A stretch of DNA of 64,000 nt from Gentiana macrophylla (lineage: Eukaryota; Streptophyta; Magnoliopsida; Gentianales; Gentianaceae): positions 1 through 64,000 of the forward strand of contig JAOBSW010000545.1 of assembly GCA_026214975.1 (NCBI GenBank), in the 5' to 3' direction. Every line of letters starts with the position of its first letter. Within the stretch, counting starts at the first letter, position 1. Below, in pieces: positions 23,829 through 39,019 of the stretch. The notes beneath the pieces are model-generated. The model was not told the origin of the DNA. It ran no database searches and saw only the letters and a program-made list of their open reading frames with translations. A program made the translations under genes and the position numbers.

Positions 23829-25150
23829 AGTCCTATTCTATCACCATAAGGCTTTCCAGATTTGTATGCAGTAGATGAACAAGATGGATCAGCAGATTCA
23901 GAGGCTACTGAATGTTCAGCAGGCTTATACTGATTCTGTCCAACATCTTTTTCCTTACCTTTGAGAATCCTTAATTCAGCATTCAATCTTTCAACTTCTA
24001 CTTGAAGAGCTTTTTTTTCAGCCTTCATAATCTCATAACCAGATTGTATTTTCCTCAGTTGATTGAGGATGGCATCCAAAGTTTCTTCATTGTAAGAGTT
24101 TCTAGGATTTGAACCACAAGTTGATTCACAATCACTTTCAGCAGGAGTGTTAATAGATACAGTATTGTATACCTCCTCTGTTTCATCCATATTAGCCATT
24201 AATGCATAGTCTTCCATATCGACAACCATCTTTGTGTCATCCGATTCATTTCCTTTTTATTCCACTTCATAACCAGATTCATCTTCAAAGAACCATAGTC
24301 TTCTTGCCATGTCTTCTTTGTTGACTCTTGTTCTTTTGGAGATCTGGACAATCAAGTCACGAAATGTCCAGGCTTCTTGCGATTAAAGCAAAGATAATCT
24401 GTTCCTTTTTTACATTTTAATTCGGACGATCGGATCCGAAGTGTCCTGGTTTCTTGCAATTGAAACACAAGAAATCATTGTCTTTCTTTGTTTCTTCCTT
24501 TTTTTTTCGGTGAATTTATTTGTGAAATTCTAGGTGAGCTTTTCCCATCTTTCATCATCCCGATCTTCTTGCTCAAGAATGCTATTTGCTCTTGCATTTC
24601 ATCCGAGAATTCATCTTGAGCTTCGATCCTTCTTCTTGATGTGAAGCGGCCGGTCTTTGTGGTTTTGGCTCTTCCTTTCAAAGTGGTAGGTGACAACTTC
24701 TTTTGAATTCATATGCCTTGAGATCGAGAACAACTTGAATGTATCTTCTTCATGCGGTCTTCTCATTTCTTCTATAATTTGTCACCTTCATCTTCCATTC
24801 ATCTATAAGAGTAAAGCTTCCAAGATTTTTGTGTTGATTTCTTCTTTTGAGTAATTAACACAAAGCAGGTGAGTTCATCCGTAATTGCATTGAACCTAGA
24901 TTCCATTTGTTCAATGGTTTCATTGGGTTTCATTTCAAACTTTTGGAACTTCTTCTTTGCCACAATCGATTTTATTCTTCTTTATTTCATCGGTGCCTTC
25001 ACAGATCAAGCTGTAGTTTGTCCCAAAGTTCTTTTCTTTGTTTTACAATCTTTCACTTTCATGTACATATTGCTATCCGGAGTTCGTAGATAATATCAAT
25101 AGCAATGTTGTTCGATTTGCTCTCTTTCTATCTTTGATCCATTCCTTTTA
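23829..25150 (-). pseudogene. Degenerate Ty1/copia gag
   Basis: On the minus strand, a UBN2-type gag segment is visible at about 24930-24860 (KPNETIEQMESRFNAITDEL), with a KELWDKL-like word upstream near 25020. A CFNCKKPGHFGSD zinc-knuckle remnant lies at about 24470-24430; its last cysteine is lost. A charged coiled-coil-like stretch (24060-23960, QLRKIQSGYEIMKAEKKALQ) follows. Frames change several times. No protease, integrase or RT follows: the element is cut by the LINE at 23828. Confidence 0.7.
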
Positions 25151-26760
25151 GGCTTTGGAATGTACCTGTGTGTCTAGAGGGGGTGAATAAACTTAACACT
25201 TAAAACTTTTGGAGTTAACAAACTCGGCAACTTCCCGATCTGCGATACCTCGATGAGTCTGCTTGATGCCTCAAGAGCTCTCTTGATAAATGAGTAATCT
25301 CTCGATGGTTGAGTTTTCTTGAATTTGTGCAAATGGATTTATATCAAAAATTAAGCCTTATTACTTGTTGTTCAATATGATACTAAGAATTGGATACTCA
25401 GTAGTGTGAGTGTGTGATTCGGGGATTGCTAGATTGAGTGAGGTTGATGTGTATAATAAACTAAATGCAGAATGTAAGTGCGTAAAGAAAGTAAGTAAGA
25501 GATTTTATAGTGGTTCCAGGTGGTGTAATCCTCGCCACCCACTCTCTCTCCGTGATGTTGGAGGTAATTCACTAGAGATCTTTGATGTAGTCATTACAAA
25601 GATTCCTAAGTTGTTTGTCCTTCACCAATAACTATGGCTTCACAAATCGAACACTTAGAGCAGGTAGGATCTTTGCTCCAAAGTCTTCCACTGGTCCTTG
25701 AAGGGTAGGATTGCCTCTTCACCGGCTCCACCACAAACAACAATCTTTCACACCCAACGGATGCTTCACTTTGTCTTCAAGAGGTTCTTTATAAAATAAA
25801 GAATGAATCAAGTAAATGATTCGATTCAAAGCGACTTGATTAGGATGATATAATCAACGACTTGTAGTCTTCAAGTGTGTAAACTTGATGTAGCTTGAAT
25901 ACATAATACACTTGAAGATTTTCTCTGGATCAGTAAGGTTAAGCTCGGTGGGTTCAAGCAGGTGCTTTTCAAATTGTAATTATCTCTTATATTTTTCTCT
26001 TAAAATTCATCAATCATCTTCTTTTTCTGAGTTGAAAGTCCTCTATTTATAGGTAGGAATGCATGTGACTTCTATTTGAATTTCAAATATAACCGTTTCT
26101 GGTTTTTGTCCCATTTGACTTGCTTTCTGTCACTATTCATAGGGGTGACCTTTATCGAAATTCCTTTTGTGATGCAATCTGTCCACCCTTTGACTTATAA
26201 CCATTGGATAAAGTTCTGAATCATCCCAACGTCCTTTTAATCTCAGCCCTTGATTTGTTTAACAAATCAGAGGTAATTGGCTGTCCTTATCCATGTAATC
26301 TTCCAATGTAATCTTGAATTAACCGAGACATATTATCAGCAGGTTCATCAGTCTGCTGTAATACCTATCAGTCTGCTGAACAACAATTTGCTGTGTATCA
26401 AATACAATGCAGCTGATTTCTTTTATCTAACTTTTATTTGTGAAGTTAGATTACACCTTTTTAATTATAACCAAGTTCCAAACATCATCCAACTTATGGA
26501 ACTTAGACCTTCTACACAAGGTATATGTAATCAGTTTAGGTCATCACAGACTTGCCTAAATTCTGATTCCATATCCTTGACTTTAATTACTAAGTTTGAT
26601 CCCTTAGCCTTCATTAAGCGAAGTTGACCCCTCGGCCGCCTTCTTCGGCTTCAAAGAGTTCCACAAAAGTCTATCGACCTAACTACCTATCGATATTGAC
26701 CGATCCGCTAATATAAATCGGTGACCATTACAAAGGCTTGTTTGATCAAACCTATTCATA
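25151..26760. other. Non-coding interval, possibly 5' LTR/leader of the copia remnant
   Basis: It lies where the 5' LTR of the minus-oriented copia remnant would be, and opens with GTCTAGAGGGGGTGAATAAA, wording common in plant copia LTRs. Only short frames are present. LTR borders were not found, and no duplicate exists in the window. Confidence 0.35.
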
Positions 26761-26976
26761 AATCAAACTCTAATAAACCTATACATTTGATCTAGACATC
26801 TTTTTGTCTTTGCACTATAACAGCTAGTCTGGCACTCATCACTAAAACTTAGAAATAAGTCTAACAGAAACACACGACAAGAACATGAATACGTAAAGGG
26901 AGTAACTAATGTATCTGAACAAGTATGTGCAAGATGAACGGAATGTACTTGATAGGCATGTTTTTTATGCATTCTC

Positions 26977-27269
26977 TGTTGAAGTTGTGAAATACAACAA
27001 AAACGAAAGAAAGAACGCAGAAATATATTATTCAAAAAATGATTCAAGAGTTAAGTTACAATACTACTGATCATGGAGTATTTATAGCTGCATACACCTC
27101 ATGAGTCAGTTAAAAGTAAGTTACAAATGGTTATAACGTAATTAACCGTTTTCTATTTACATGCATCCTGCTGACTCTCGCCAGATCCGAAGTCTTACGA
27201 TGGTCTCTTGAGTCTACATTTGCTCGGTGACTTGCGATCAACACTTCCTTCAGCATATATATTGTAACA
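26977..27269 (-). repeat. 3' LTR of a truncated copia element
   Basis: On the minus strand it starts TGTTACAATATATATGC, right after the polypurine tract CTTGAGGGGG, and ends near TTCAACA. It carries a TATA-like CTATAAATACTCC about mid-way. The partner LTR is absent. Confidence 0.6.
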
Positions 27270-27560
27270 CCCCCTCAAGCTGAGAGTGGTACATCAGCTT
27301 GCACTCAGCATTTTATTCAGCTACTTAGACTGTCTTGAAATATCTTTGAAATCCCCAAATTTTCCAGCAGATATGAAAAGATGGGTGCATCTTAGGCTTT
27401 AGTGAGAATATCAACAACATGTTCTTTGGTGTTAACTAGAAGTAACTTGACAAGTCCATATTTGACTTTGTCTTTTACAACGTGACAGTCAATCTCAATG
27501 TGCTTGATTCTTTCATGGAAAACTGAGTACGTATATTTCGATATTTTGTTAACATGCAAT
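27270..27560 (-). pseudogene. C-terminal end of a copia RNase H
   Basis: Minus-strand reading gives FHERIKHIEIDCH and ENVVDILTKA-type words, the standard end of copia RNase H, then a polypurine tract and the LTR. The frame is broken and the element is truncated on its 5' side. Confidence 0.65.
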
Positions 27561-28150
27561 CATTCACGCATTTGTGTAAGCATACTCTCACTTGCAACTA
27601 GAACTTAAGCTTGGTATTCTTTCGAGGTGAAATAAAAAGGTGTTTGGAATCGGAGTAGGGATGACGATTTTTGGCATAACTTTGACTCAACCATAGCCAA
27701 ATGACCTTCCCGAACATATTTCCCTGTTTGTCCCCATCTCAACCTTGTTAGAGTGGCGAGACTCCACTCGAAATAGCCATTCGTGATCAACCTCATTATA
27801 ACCCAACCCTTAGACTAATTTTGGTATGCATTCCCTTGGCATCCCGCAAGTTAGCAAGTTTCTATGGATTATGTGGGTAGTGGCAATGGAACTAAGAGTT
27901 GGGACGACATTAGTAAACACAAGTTGAGACAACATCTTATCATGTTTGAGTCTATCGATGTTTTCCTTTATTAAAAAAATCGATTCATCAAAAATTCCAA
28001 AACAATTCAATAAAGCTTTCAAGTTCCATAAATAATAAAGGAAGCTCAAGTAAAGTGTAAATAAAAGCAATAATTGGAGAGCCATTGAAGGAAATTTTGG
28101 AGCTCAATTTTCACAATTCTTGGTAATGAAAGATTGGGAAGTAACTAATT
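27561..28150. other. No recognised gene
   Basis: Short minus frames only (27605-27796, 27810-28085). It may belong to the adjoining gypsy remnant. Confidence 0.35.
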
Positions 28151-28585
28151 GGAGCGGTACTCGATCGATGAGATGAAGGTGTAGATTCTTCGTATCTTGA
28201 TCTATTCTCTTTGATTACCCTTTTGTTTATCCCTTCGGTTAGCCAACTACCCGGGGCCTGAACGTTACAAGCCACTTTTTCAACTACCTGACCTAACTCC
28301 TTGACTCCGGACGCCTAATTAGTGGATATTGGTATCATTCTTAAGCTTATAGTTGTATTTTATGAGTAAGGCATGCATGATTCATGATTGACTACTTGAT
28401 AACAAGTTGAGGAATATTTACACAGACACACAATCCACTACTTTCTTAGTAGCAATTAACATGTGGTTATGATTTCGATTGGTTGCATCATCTAGTTGAG
28501 CTTTCGTCTCTTGATGTTGCACTATCTTATCTTGTGACTTTAGTTGCTTTGTCGCTTCATTTGCTCGAGGATGATGAGGTGTGGT
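28151..28585 (+). repeat. 3' internal end of a gypsy-type element
   Basis: It contains wording typical of the region before Athila/Tat-like 3' LTRs (GGGCCTGAACGTTACAAGCC at about 28254) and ends TTTGCTCGAGGATGATGAGG then TGTGG, comparable to the purine-rich end at 1070-1097. Confidence 0.45.
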
Positions 28586-30210
28586 TGATGTAAGTCAACC
28601 AGATGATGCATTTTACTATGTTTTACTCCCATTTCTTGAGCATTTAGTGATGTTTTCGTATCAAAATGAGAAAATATTGTGATGATTTGGACCACCTTTT
28701 ATACATAGTAAGTATAATAAAAATCAACTAATCTAGTGCTTATTAGGGCTTATTAGCCAAATTTTGTTATCAGATTTACGTGTGGTATCTTTGTGTTTTT
28801 GCTTTGTAGCACAGATACCGAGGCTTGGAGCTTGAATCTTGGGAGATATTAAAGGTTAACAAGTGATTGAGAAGTAATCCAAAGAGTTTTGAGCGAAGTC
28901 CATGTTTCTGCTGTATAAATGGCCCACGCCAGAAGCCCATGGCGCACACCAGACACTGTTTTGATGAAACAAAGGGTTTTTCTTTATAAATGGCGTGCGC
29001 CGGGACCTCAGTGGCGCACTCCAGGATTATGAACCGCCTATGCTGGAGAATTTAATGCAAGATGTCAGTCCTCAACCACCATGTCAGCACCGGCGCAAGC
29101 CGATTTCATTAAAGCAGCGCACGCCGAGACTGGACTGGAGTGCGCCGATGTTGCAGATTCAGCAATTAAAAAATATCATTTACTCTCTCACAAGACACAT
29201 CTCATCTACCACACTCTCACTCATCTTGAAGGCACCCTAACCTCCAAGGCTCTCCTAGCCAAAATCACATAAATTTAGCTTTTAATTCAAGTTGTAAAAC
29301 ATTAAGAATTCTTAGTTTAATCTTTGGTTTACTTTTGTTGGATTAAGACTATCACTTTAGTGTATCAAAGTCCATTGAAGTCTTTTAAAGCTGAATGAAC
29401 GTTTCCACTTTTCATGTTGATAGCTTGTGATTGGTAAATTCTTAACTTTTACTTTGTTTTGATTGTTCTCATAACCATGAATACTAACCTTGACATGTTG
29501 GTGTTAGTAGTCATGAGTGGATAGTTCTTTACTAGCCAAGATAATGTGGTAGAGATAGCATAATATTTTGGTTGATTGGGAATGGTTGCTCGTATTGCTT
29601 AGTTTCATTTGTTGTGATTACTTTCCTACTTTGCATTGTATGGTTTGTTTGTGTTGGAGTAATTAACCAATGCTTGCACACACACACTCAATGGAGACCG
29701 AAAGGAGATGTTAGGTGTGGGAAAGGGTAGGAGAACTGGAAGGTAAAGTCGACCTTAAGTGGAGCTCGATTTCTTATCCGGGGTTATTGTTTATTCATTG
29801 AATTCAAGTTCAGTATCATGTTGAATCATTAGGTTTAGGGCACCTAGACCAAGGAAGAGACATAGAGTAGTTTCATACACTTGTATGAGGGGGAACTACT
29901 TGCTTAGGAATGCACCGATTCACACACTTGAACAGCATTTGAAGGTTGGAAGGAAATCATTCCCATGAAACTAGAAGAGGTTGCTTAACCTATGCATTAT
30001 CTTGGTTAGGCTTTTACATTTTATCACCCCTAATAATAGAATCATAGAATCATTTACCTTCTTGTTTAATTGCGATCTAGATCGAAATAATAATAGCTTT
30101 TTAGTGTTTGACCTTACAAATCCCTGTGGGATACGACCTTGATCACTGGACTAGACTACATTTGACCCGGTACACTGCCGGTTAGATTGACACCTAGAAA
30201 AGTTGCATCA
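28586..30210 (+). repeat. LTR of a gypsy (Athila/Tat-like) element
   Basis: It begins TGATGTAAGTCAACC and ends GTTGCATCA, with near-inverted TGATG/CATCA ends. Near the 3' end, AATCCCTGTGGGATACGACC is the phrase also seen in the LTR at 1098-2580. A GC-rich patch at 28920-29150 holds GGCGCACACCAG, GCGTGCGCC and GCGCACGCC. No primer binding site follows and no 5-bp duplication flanks it, so it is a remnant rather than a complete element or clean solo LTR. ORF-like frames at 28995-29272 lie inside it and are not taken as genes. Confidence 0.55.
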
Positions 30211-31974
30211 ATTCTGCACAACAACGTGCGAAGACCCTCTACGGGGAGAAACACGGGATCACCGGAAACCTTATGTTTGACTTTGTGGGATGTTGGGCTT
30301 TGGAGCAAACATCTTCTGTGCAATATTCTAGGTAGTGTAATGTAGAATGGTCTAAGATTAGTGGTTCTTAGGAAGCCTTAATGTGAATGAATATAGGTGG
30401 ATAGATTAATACGTAAAGAACATAATTGAGAGTCTAAAAGATTGAGCGCATTATTCCTTTGTGAGGCACATTTTGACTTCACAGCCGGGAGATTTAACAC
30501 CCCAAGGTCGGGTAGACTCAGGGCCTTGAACTCCACTTTGGTTGAACCCATGTCATATGAGGGGTTGACTGTGCCGTGGTGCAAACTTCACCATGCAAAG
30601 TGTGCTTGGACATGTGTGCAACTCATCCCTTGATTGGTTGAGTTATAATAGTTGGACTAGTAGATAATTGTGTTTTTACTGTTGTTGGTCGTTAGATTTG
30701 GTGCTTCTACCCATTACTAGGTACTTTTGTACTTACCCCATTTTAGTTTATGCTTCCCCACCCCGAGAAGGTGATGCAGTTGAGTTGGTCTTGAGGTTGC
30801 CAAGGAGTATCTCTCAAGGTCATCGTTGAAGAAGAATATCAACATGGTTATTAATTAATCATTCTTGTAGGTAAATACTTTATTACTGTTGTAGTAGATA
30901 GACATACGGAATTCCGAATTGAGGTTTTGTGGTTCAATTAATTTGTGATTACACTTGGCAGTATTGTGTAATTATAAATTAATGTTGTGGTGGCAACTTG
31001 TGTTTCCTTCTATCGTTTATAACTCTCTATTCGGTTCCCGATTCGTTGTTTCCTCCTCCTCTTTGTACTCTAAAATAATTTTTGGTCAAGCTGACATGTA
31101 TAAATAAATTAAATTTTAATTATATACGTGTCAGACGTTTTTTTTCAGATAAAAACGCGGTATCCAGGATAGGAGCATCAGATCTGTAGTTTCAGGTGAT
31201 CTTATAGAGTCTGACTCATATTGGAGATAAATGATTCACTAGCTCATAGTTGTTTAACATAATGTGTTTTAAGAGAATCGAACCTGCCACAATATTCCAA
31301 GACACATTCAGTGTTTAGTGCTAATTCCAATTTGATCTCCGCAATAAGAATTTGACATGATTCTAATTCTCAACTTTTTTATGTGCTATAGTATGCTAGC
31401 GGAGCCTTAGCCTACAAGAATCCAACACCTTTGAATATTCTAGGATATAAGGTGAATATGTAGGTCTAAGGAGATTTGATCATGAGCATGAAAATGTCGT
31501 ACTAATGGACCGGTAAGTGAAGGATCGTAATGTGTTTAAGATGATGGATCCTTATTCCTTAAGGCGTAGTTTGGAGAGCTAACTCAAGAGTGGAGCTATG
31601 AAGTTGCTTATGTTTTAGTCGTTTGTCTTTAGCACTTGTTTTTGAATAAGGCATGGTTGTCAGTAGCGTAGTTATTCCTTCTTTTCAAACATGTTGATTG
31701 TTTGAGATTTTAAAATTTATTTCAGTCATTTATGATTCTAATTTAAAAGCAGTTGTATTCGATGAATGATGTTTTAGAAGACTCTGAAGCCTTGTTTGTT
31801 TTTAAGGTCACTTTCCCTCAACAATGGCTAAGCTTAGTCATGCAGGTGCTCATCTGTTGCAGTGTACAAAAGATTAGCCTTAAAAGTCAAAAAGCAGGTG
31901 TGAACAACAAGAATTGGAAGTATACAAAATGTAAGCACTAATCCTACGCGTAGGCAATATACGAAAATTCTTAG
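30211..31974. other. No recognised gene
   Basis: AT-rich with short frames only. A perfect 12-bp palindrome CCTACGCGTAGG stands at 31943-31954, close to the next MITE. Confidence 0.4.
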
Positions 31975-32097
31975 GTAGGGAGTCTCTATTAAACTCGACC
32001 GTTAGATGTGCGTCATGTATACATACAAACAAAACTGTTTTGCTTTCTTGTCCACGTGGTGCAAATCTGACGGTCGGGTGTAATAAAGACTCCCTAC
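31975..32097. mobile_element. Short MITE with 36-bp terminal inverted repeats
   Basis: The left arm GTAGGGAGTCTCTATTAAAC (continuing CGACCGTTAGATGTGC) pairs with a right arm reading GTAGGGAGTCTTTATTACAC on the other strand. GAAAATT occurs on both sides at slightly different distances. No coding capacity. Confidence 0.65.
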
Positions 32098-32466
32098 GTG
32101 AAAATTACCCGGCAATATAATGCTTTAGGACACAATAGTGGGGTTTATGGTACACCTGTGTATATATTACAATTTACAAGCTATAGCAAGTAAATAGATT
32201 AGGATTAACTATATAATTTTGTACAATGATTGTAGCACAAATACAGTCAGAAAACAAATATATCTTAGCCCTGATATGTTCATTAATTTAGCTAGACCCT
32301 AACTAATATCACCATGTCAAGATGCACCATTATAAGGAATTTTAAAGGGGCATTTACCTGCACTCATAATTTGGTTTTATTTGTAAAGCTTTTAAAAAGA
32401 AAGAAACAACAAAACATTCATGCTTTCACGCGTTAAGCTCCACTAACTAAAGGCACCCCCACACAC

Positions 32467-32566
32467 AAAAAAAAAAAAAAAAAAAAAAAAAAGATGCAAT
32501 CAGACTAGCAAAAAGTACCCTATACACAGCCAGATGCAGATACACACAAATTGAATATTCTTGATG

Positions 32567-32598
<32 letters not shown>
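32467..32598. repeat. Poly(A) run and (TA)n tract upstream of the peroxidase
   Basis: A run of about 25 A (about 32467-32492) is followed by a (TA)n repeat at 32570-32598. The latter lies 40-70 bases before the peroxidase ATG and could act as the TATA element. Confidence 0.85.
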
Positions 32599-32638
32599 GC
32601 TGATAAAAAGAAAGAATTCAGAAACTAGCTAATTAACA

Positions 32639-35369
<2,731 letters not shown>

Positions 35370-35752
35370 GTTTTTGGTACCCGTCCTCGGGAAAAAGATC
35401 CCTTCCAATTCACTTGATGGTCAAGCATAAAAAGCCTAAACAAGGACGAAGTCTTATGTGTAAACTGCACATAAAATGATGTTGTTTTATGTGTTTTTTA
35501 CACTTGACCGTCAAATGCATCGGAGAGATCAAGGTCCCGTCCATAAAGCTACAATTGATATGAAGACATTGATCACAATTACAATGAGACCAAATAATCG
35601 ATGCATAACTCATTGATTGATCATGACTCTAAATGATTTGAAAATCTTGTAAATGTATCTATTATTATTATTATTATTATTATGTTTTCTTGTTTGATCC
35701 AACCGTCCAAGCTTTACGTACTTCGTTCTACAAACATCATATACTTCATTAA
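35370..35752. other. Peroxidase 3' flank
   Basis: Presumed 3' untranslated region and spacer with a short TTA repeat near 35660-35685. No other gene. Confidence 0.5.
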
Positions 35753-36014
35753 TACTACATACATTCGTCTCATATTATAAGTCATCCTAACATTTTTCAT
35801 CCGTCCTACAATATAAGTCATTCTCACATTTCAATGCAATAACTAATGTTCTTTTTCTTGTGTCAGGCTTATTCCTTATTCTAAAGTTTTACATTATTAT
35901 AATAATTAGCCTATGGGCATTTTAGTCAAAAATTATAAAAGTTTAATCATTTATTGAGTTTCTTAATCTGTGTTCATAAAGCTGGAATGACTTGTAATAT
36001 GGACGGAGGTAGTA
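35753..36014. mobile_element. Stowaway/mariner-like MITE
   Basis: The left end has TACTACATACATTCGTCTCA and ATATTATAAGTCATCC; the right end on the other strand reads TACTACCTCCGTCCATATTA then CAAGTCATTCC. The CTCCGTCC...ATAAGTC wording and TA-containing borders are typical of plant Stowaway MITEs. 262 bp, no coding capacity. Confidence 0.7.
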
Positions 36015-36657
36015 TATTATATATGATGCTTTACATTAAGCAGCATATATAGTAGTAAAGTAACAACAATGGTGTAGCAGATGAAGAAGTTAAACGAACA
36101 AAACGCTATCAATTGAAGTAGCTTAGAGTGTCTCCACTCTTAAAAGCTTTATGGATACGCCACATCATACAACTTATAAATCTTTTCTGTATACACCTTT
36201 TTTTTTTTACAATCATAAAGCTTTTTACAGTGTCATGTCATCATGTTATAAACCTTTACATAAACATTTTACAATTTTAAACAAATCTTTATAACTCTAT
36301 TAAATAGACCCATTTTATAAGCTGCAACGCGGTTGAACAAAAAAAATAAAATCCAACTGGACATGAATGAACCGGTTTGTATAGATAGAGTGGTAAGAAA
36401 AAGCATTGCACAATCACCACCCCGCTAATGGCAAAAAGTTTTTCATACAGCTTTACAAAAAAAAGCTTCCATTGGAGAAGTTAGATAGTTAATAACGTAG
36501 TTTGATCTTTTATTTAGGTATCAGCATATATATGAATAAGATAGTTCGACATCATATAACTAAATAAAATATACATGAAATATAAATCAATTCAGGGATC
36601 AATGTTTTAGTCTTTTTAGGCTTTTAGTATTTTATGTGACCTTTGCGATTTAAAGGG
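36015..36657. other. No recognised gene; possible eroded MITE
   Basis: GAGTGTCTCCACTCTTAAAAGC near 36127 and GGAAGC-type words near 36468 on the other strand hint at another eroded inverted-repeat element, too diverged to border. Confidence 0.35.
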
Positions 36658-36920
36658 TTATTATTCGTACCACGGTTGTTATACGTTGTCCCTCACAGCC
36701 CAACCTACCGGTGCATCACTATTTTAACAGAATCAACACTGTAAAAGTCGAATTTATAGAGAACATGTGATTTCCTGACACAGTCGAATCAAGATTGACA
36801 CTGAGAAATACAAGTGTTGGCTATAGATTCGACTTTCATTGAGTCGACTTTACTGTAGCGCACATGTAATGTGATACACTTGTAGAGTCGCGGTGATCCA
36901 AATAAAGGTCTCAATGTAAG
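36658..36920. mobile_element. MITE-like element (third member of the TTATTTGCACC family)
   Basis: TTATTATTCGTACCACGGTT at the left, CCTACCGGTGCATCAC inside, and a right end reading CTTTATTTGGATCACCGCGA on the other strand parallel the elements at 11668 and 16741. Internal GTCGACTTT and AGTCGAATC words pair as inverted repeats. Confidence 0.45.
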
Positions 36921-37992
36921 CTGGTAACACGGTAGAATATATATATGAGAAATGATCTCGTGGAAAAGAAAATTCATAGTTTTCCTAGGTCGGTGAGTTA
37001 TTATTTGAGACGAGATCGGTTTGTTAATGAGAGTGATCTTCTTGTGGTCGGCTGGCTCACCGTGAATTGAACAGCTGGTTATACTTTAAGATTTGTACTC
37101 TATTTCGTTGATTTTAATAATAATCTCAAAAGATAACTTAAAAATTCTTTCAAGTGGTTCAAAAATTTCTTGATTTATAGTACGAGGGATAATTACATTT
37201 GTGATATCCCACATTGGAAGTGGGGGAAGCACATCACCCACAATATAAGTGTGAGACATATAAACGCCTTCATTAGAGTGCAAGCAATTTTTTTTAGGCA
37301 AGCGATGACGAATAGTTCAAGGTTCAAAAAAAGTAAAGGAGCCATAGTCGAGGTAAGGAGGGTGTTCTTTAACGGATTTTTGGGTATTATGCTATGTATT
37401 ACTAATGTGAAATTGCAGGTTTTGGGTAGTAATAAGGTTGGCGATCGTTGCATATGAATTTGCAGCAGGTTAACAGGTTGTTCTGGTAATTATTGACGGG
37501 GGCCAAAAGCAAGCAGTATGACTTCGTTCACTCTTGGTGGACGTCAAGGAGGTTTGGCGGGCGCCAAGAGTGGGGCAGAATGGTATTCAGAGCCGACTAT
37601 CAGACATATCTAAGTGTCACAGGTCACCTCTAGACGGACCTATGTGCCATAGTCCACCTCTAGACATCAACTCGGGTTAGCCCTTTTAGACCAAACGAGG
37701 ACGATGATCTAAGCAGTTGATCGGATCATTTATGAAAAGGTAAATCAAACCACATTATACAAAAGGAAATGATGCATGCAATTCAACCAAAAGGAGATAA
37801 CATAGATTGACAAGTGATAATCCAAAATAATTATTAACCAAAGCATTGCATATTTATATATTTGAGAAATTGATAAAGACATATGTATGTGACAACTTAA
37901 AGATTTCAATGAATGTTTTCATCAAGGGAAGCTACTATGTAATATTTTTCTTTAATTCTGTTATTTACTTTGTCAAACTTTTCCTAGTAAGA

Positions 37993-38070
<78 letters not shown>

Positions 38071-39019
38071 GATTAAAAGTTGAATAAAACCTGCAATCTT
38101 ATATACATGAGTTTTGATTAATTGCAGATAAATAAAAAACAGCTGTCATTGTAGTTGTTTATACTACCATTGTTAAGCAGGGTGTGGCGTTTTAGAGTTT
38201 TAGCTTTTCTGATAGGCAAGATATTTATTTATAGATTTAATTTTAATCAAAAAAATACCATTTTGTTATATAATTTAAAACGGTTTTCCTTATACTTGTA
38301 AATATGCCCATACTGATCAAATTTGTATACACAGTCTTTCGGTTTTGGTAATAGACTTTAAGATCTATTGATAGCTATTGATTTACACATTCTATAATTT
38401 TGTCACTATGAAAGTGATAGGTGAGTGGTCTTAATTGATTGAACAGCACATTGGTCCTACAAGTTTGTTTTCTTGGACCTTGGAAACCTTATTCATAATA
38501 TCAAAGTACTATCAATTAGGGATTTCTTATTTGTGTAACAAGCGCAAAACACGTATATCTATGAGTCAATTTTGGGACTTGTCATGTATCTTTAAATTTA
38601 GCATTTTTATCTTCTATCTTGTGTAATATTTTGCGACAAACACCTTTTTCGAAGTTGTTAAACCTAATTTTTTCGTAGGTTGTAAAATAATTTTTGACTA
38701 TATATATATCCTTAAATAATTTGACGACTACTTCCGTTCGGTAATATATAGCCTCTTAGTTTGATTTTTTGTTTTTTGTTTTGTTATATATCAAAGTATA
38801 TGTTTTTCTTATAGAACAATGCAATATATATTATAGGGTATTCCTAAATAAAACATAGCAAAAAATTGTCTTAGAAACATTAAGATGTGATTTGTCTATG
38901 GTATTTCTTTAACCGTGTTTAAAAGCTAAAAAATCATTATATTATGGGATGAGAGAGTATTTGTTAAATTAGTGTTAGTATCGTAACAAAATTATCACAA
39001 ATGACACAACAAATTTTTA
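36921..39019. other. No recognised gene; (AT)n tract at 37999-38065
   Basis: A GC-rich patch near 37490-37575 (GACGGGGGCCAAAAGC, GGCGGGCGCCAAGAG) recalls the LTR patches elsewhere. A long uninterrupted AT repeat follows at 37999-38065. Frames through it are repeat translations, not genes. Confidence 0.45.

Noticed and set aside
28995..29272. 81- and 63-codon overlapping frames
   Set aside because: They lie inside the gypsy LTR and across its GC-rich patch, with no domain.
37846..38076. 76-codon frame ending in IYIYIY
   Set aside because: Half of it is the AT microsatellite; no domain in the rest.
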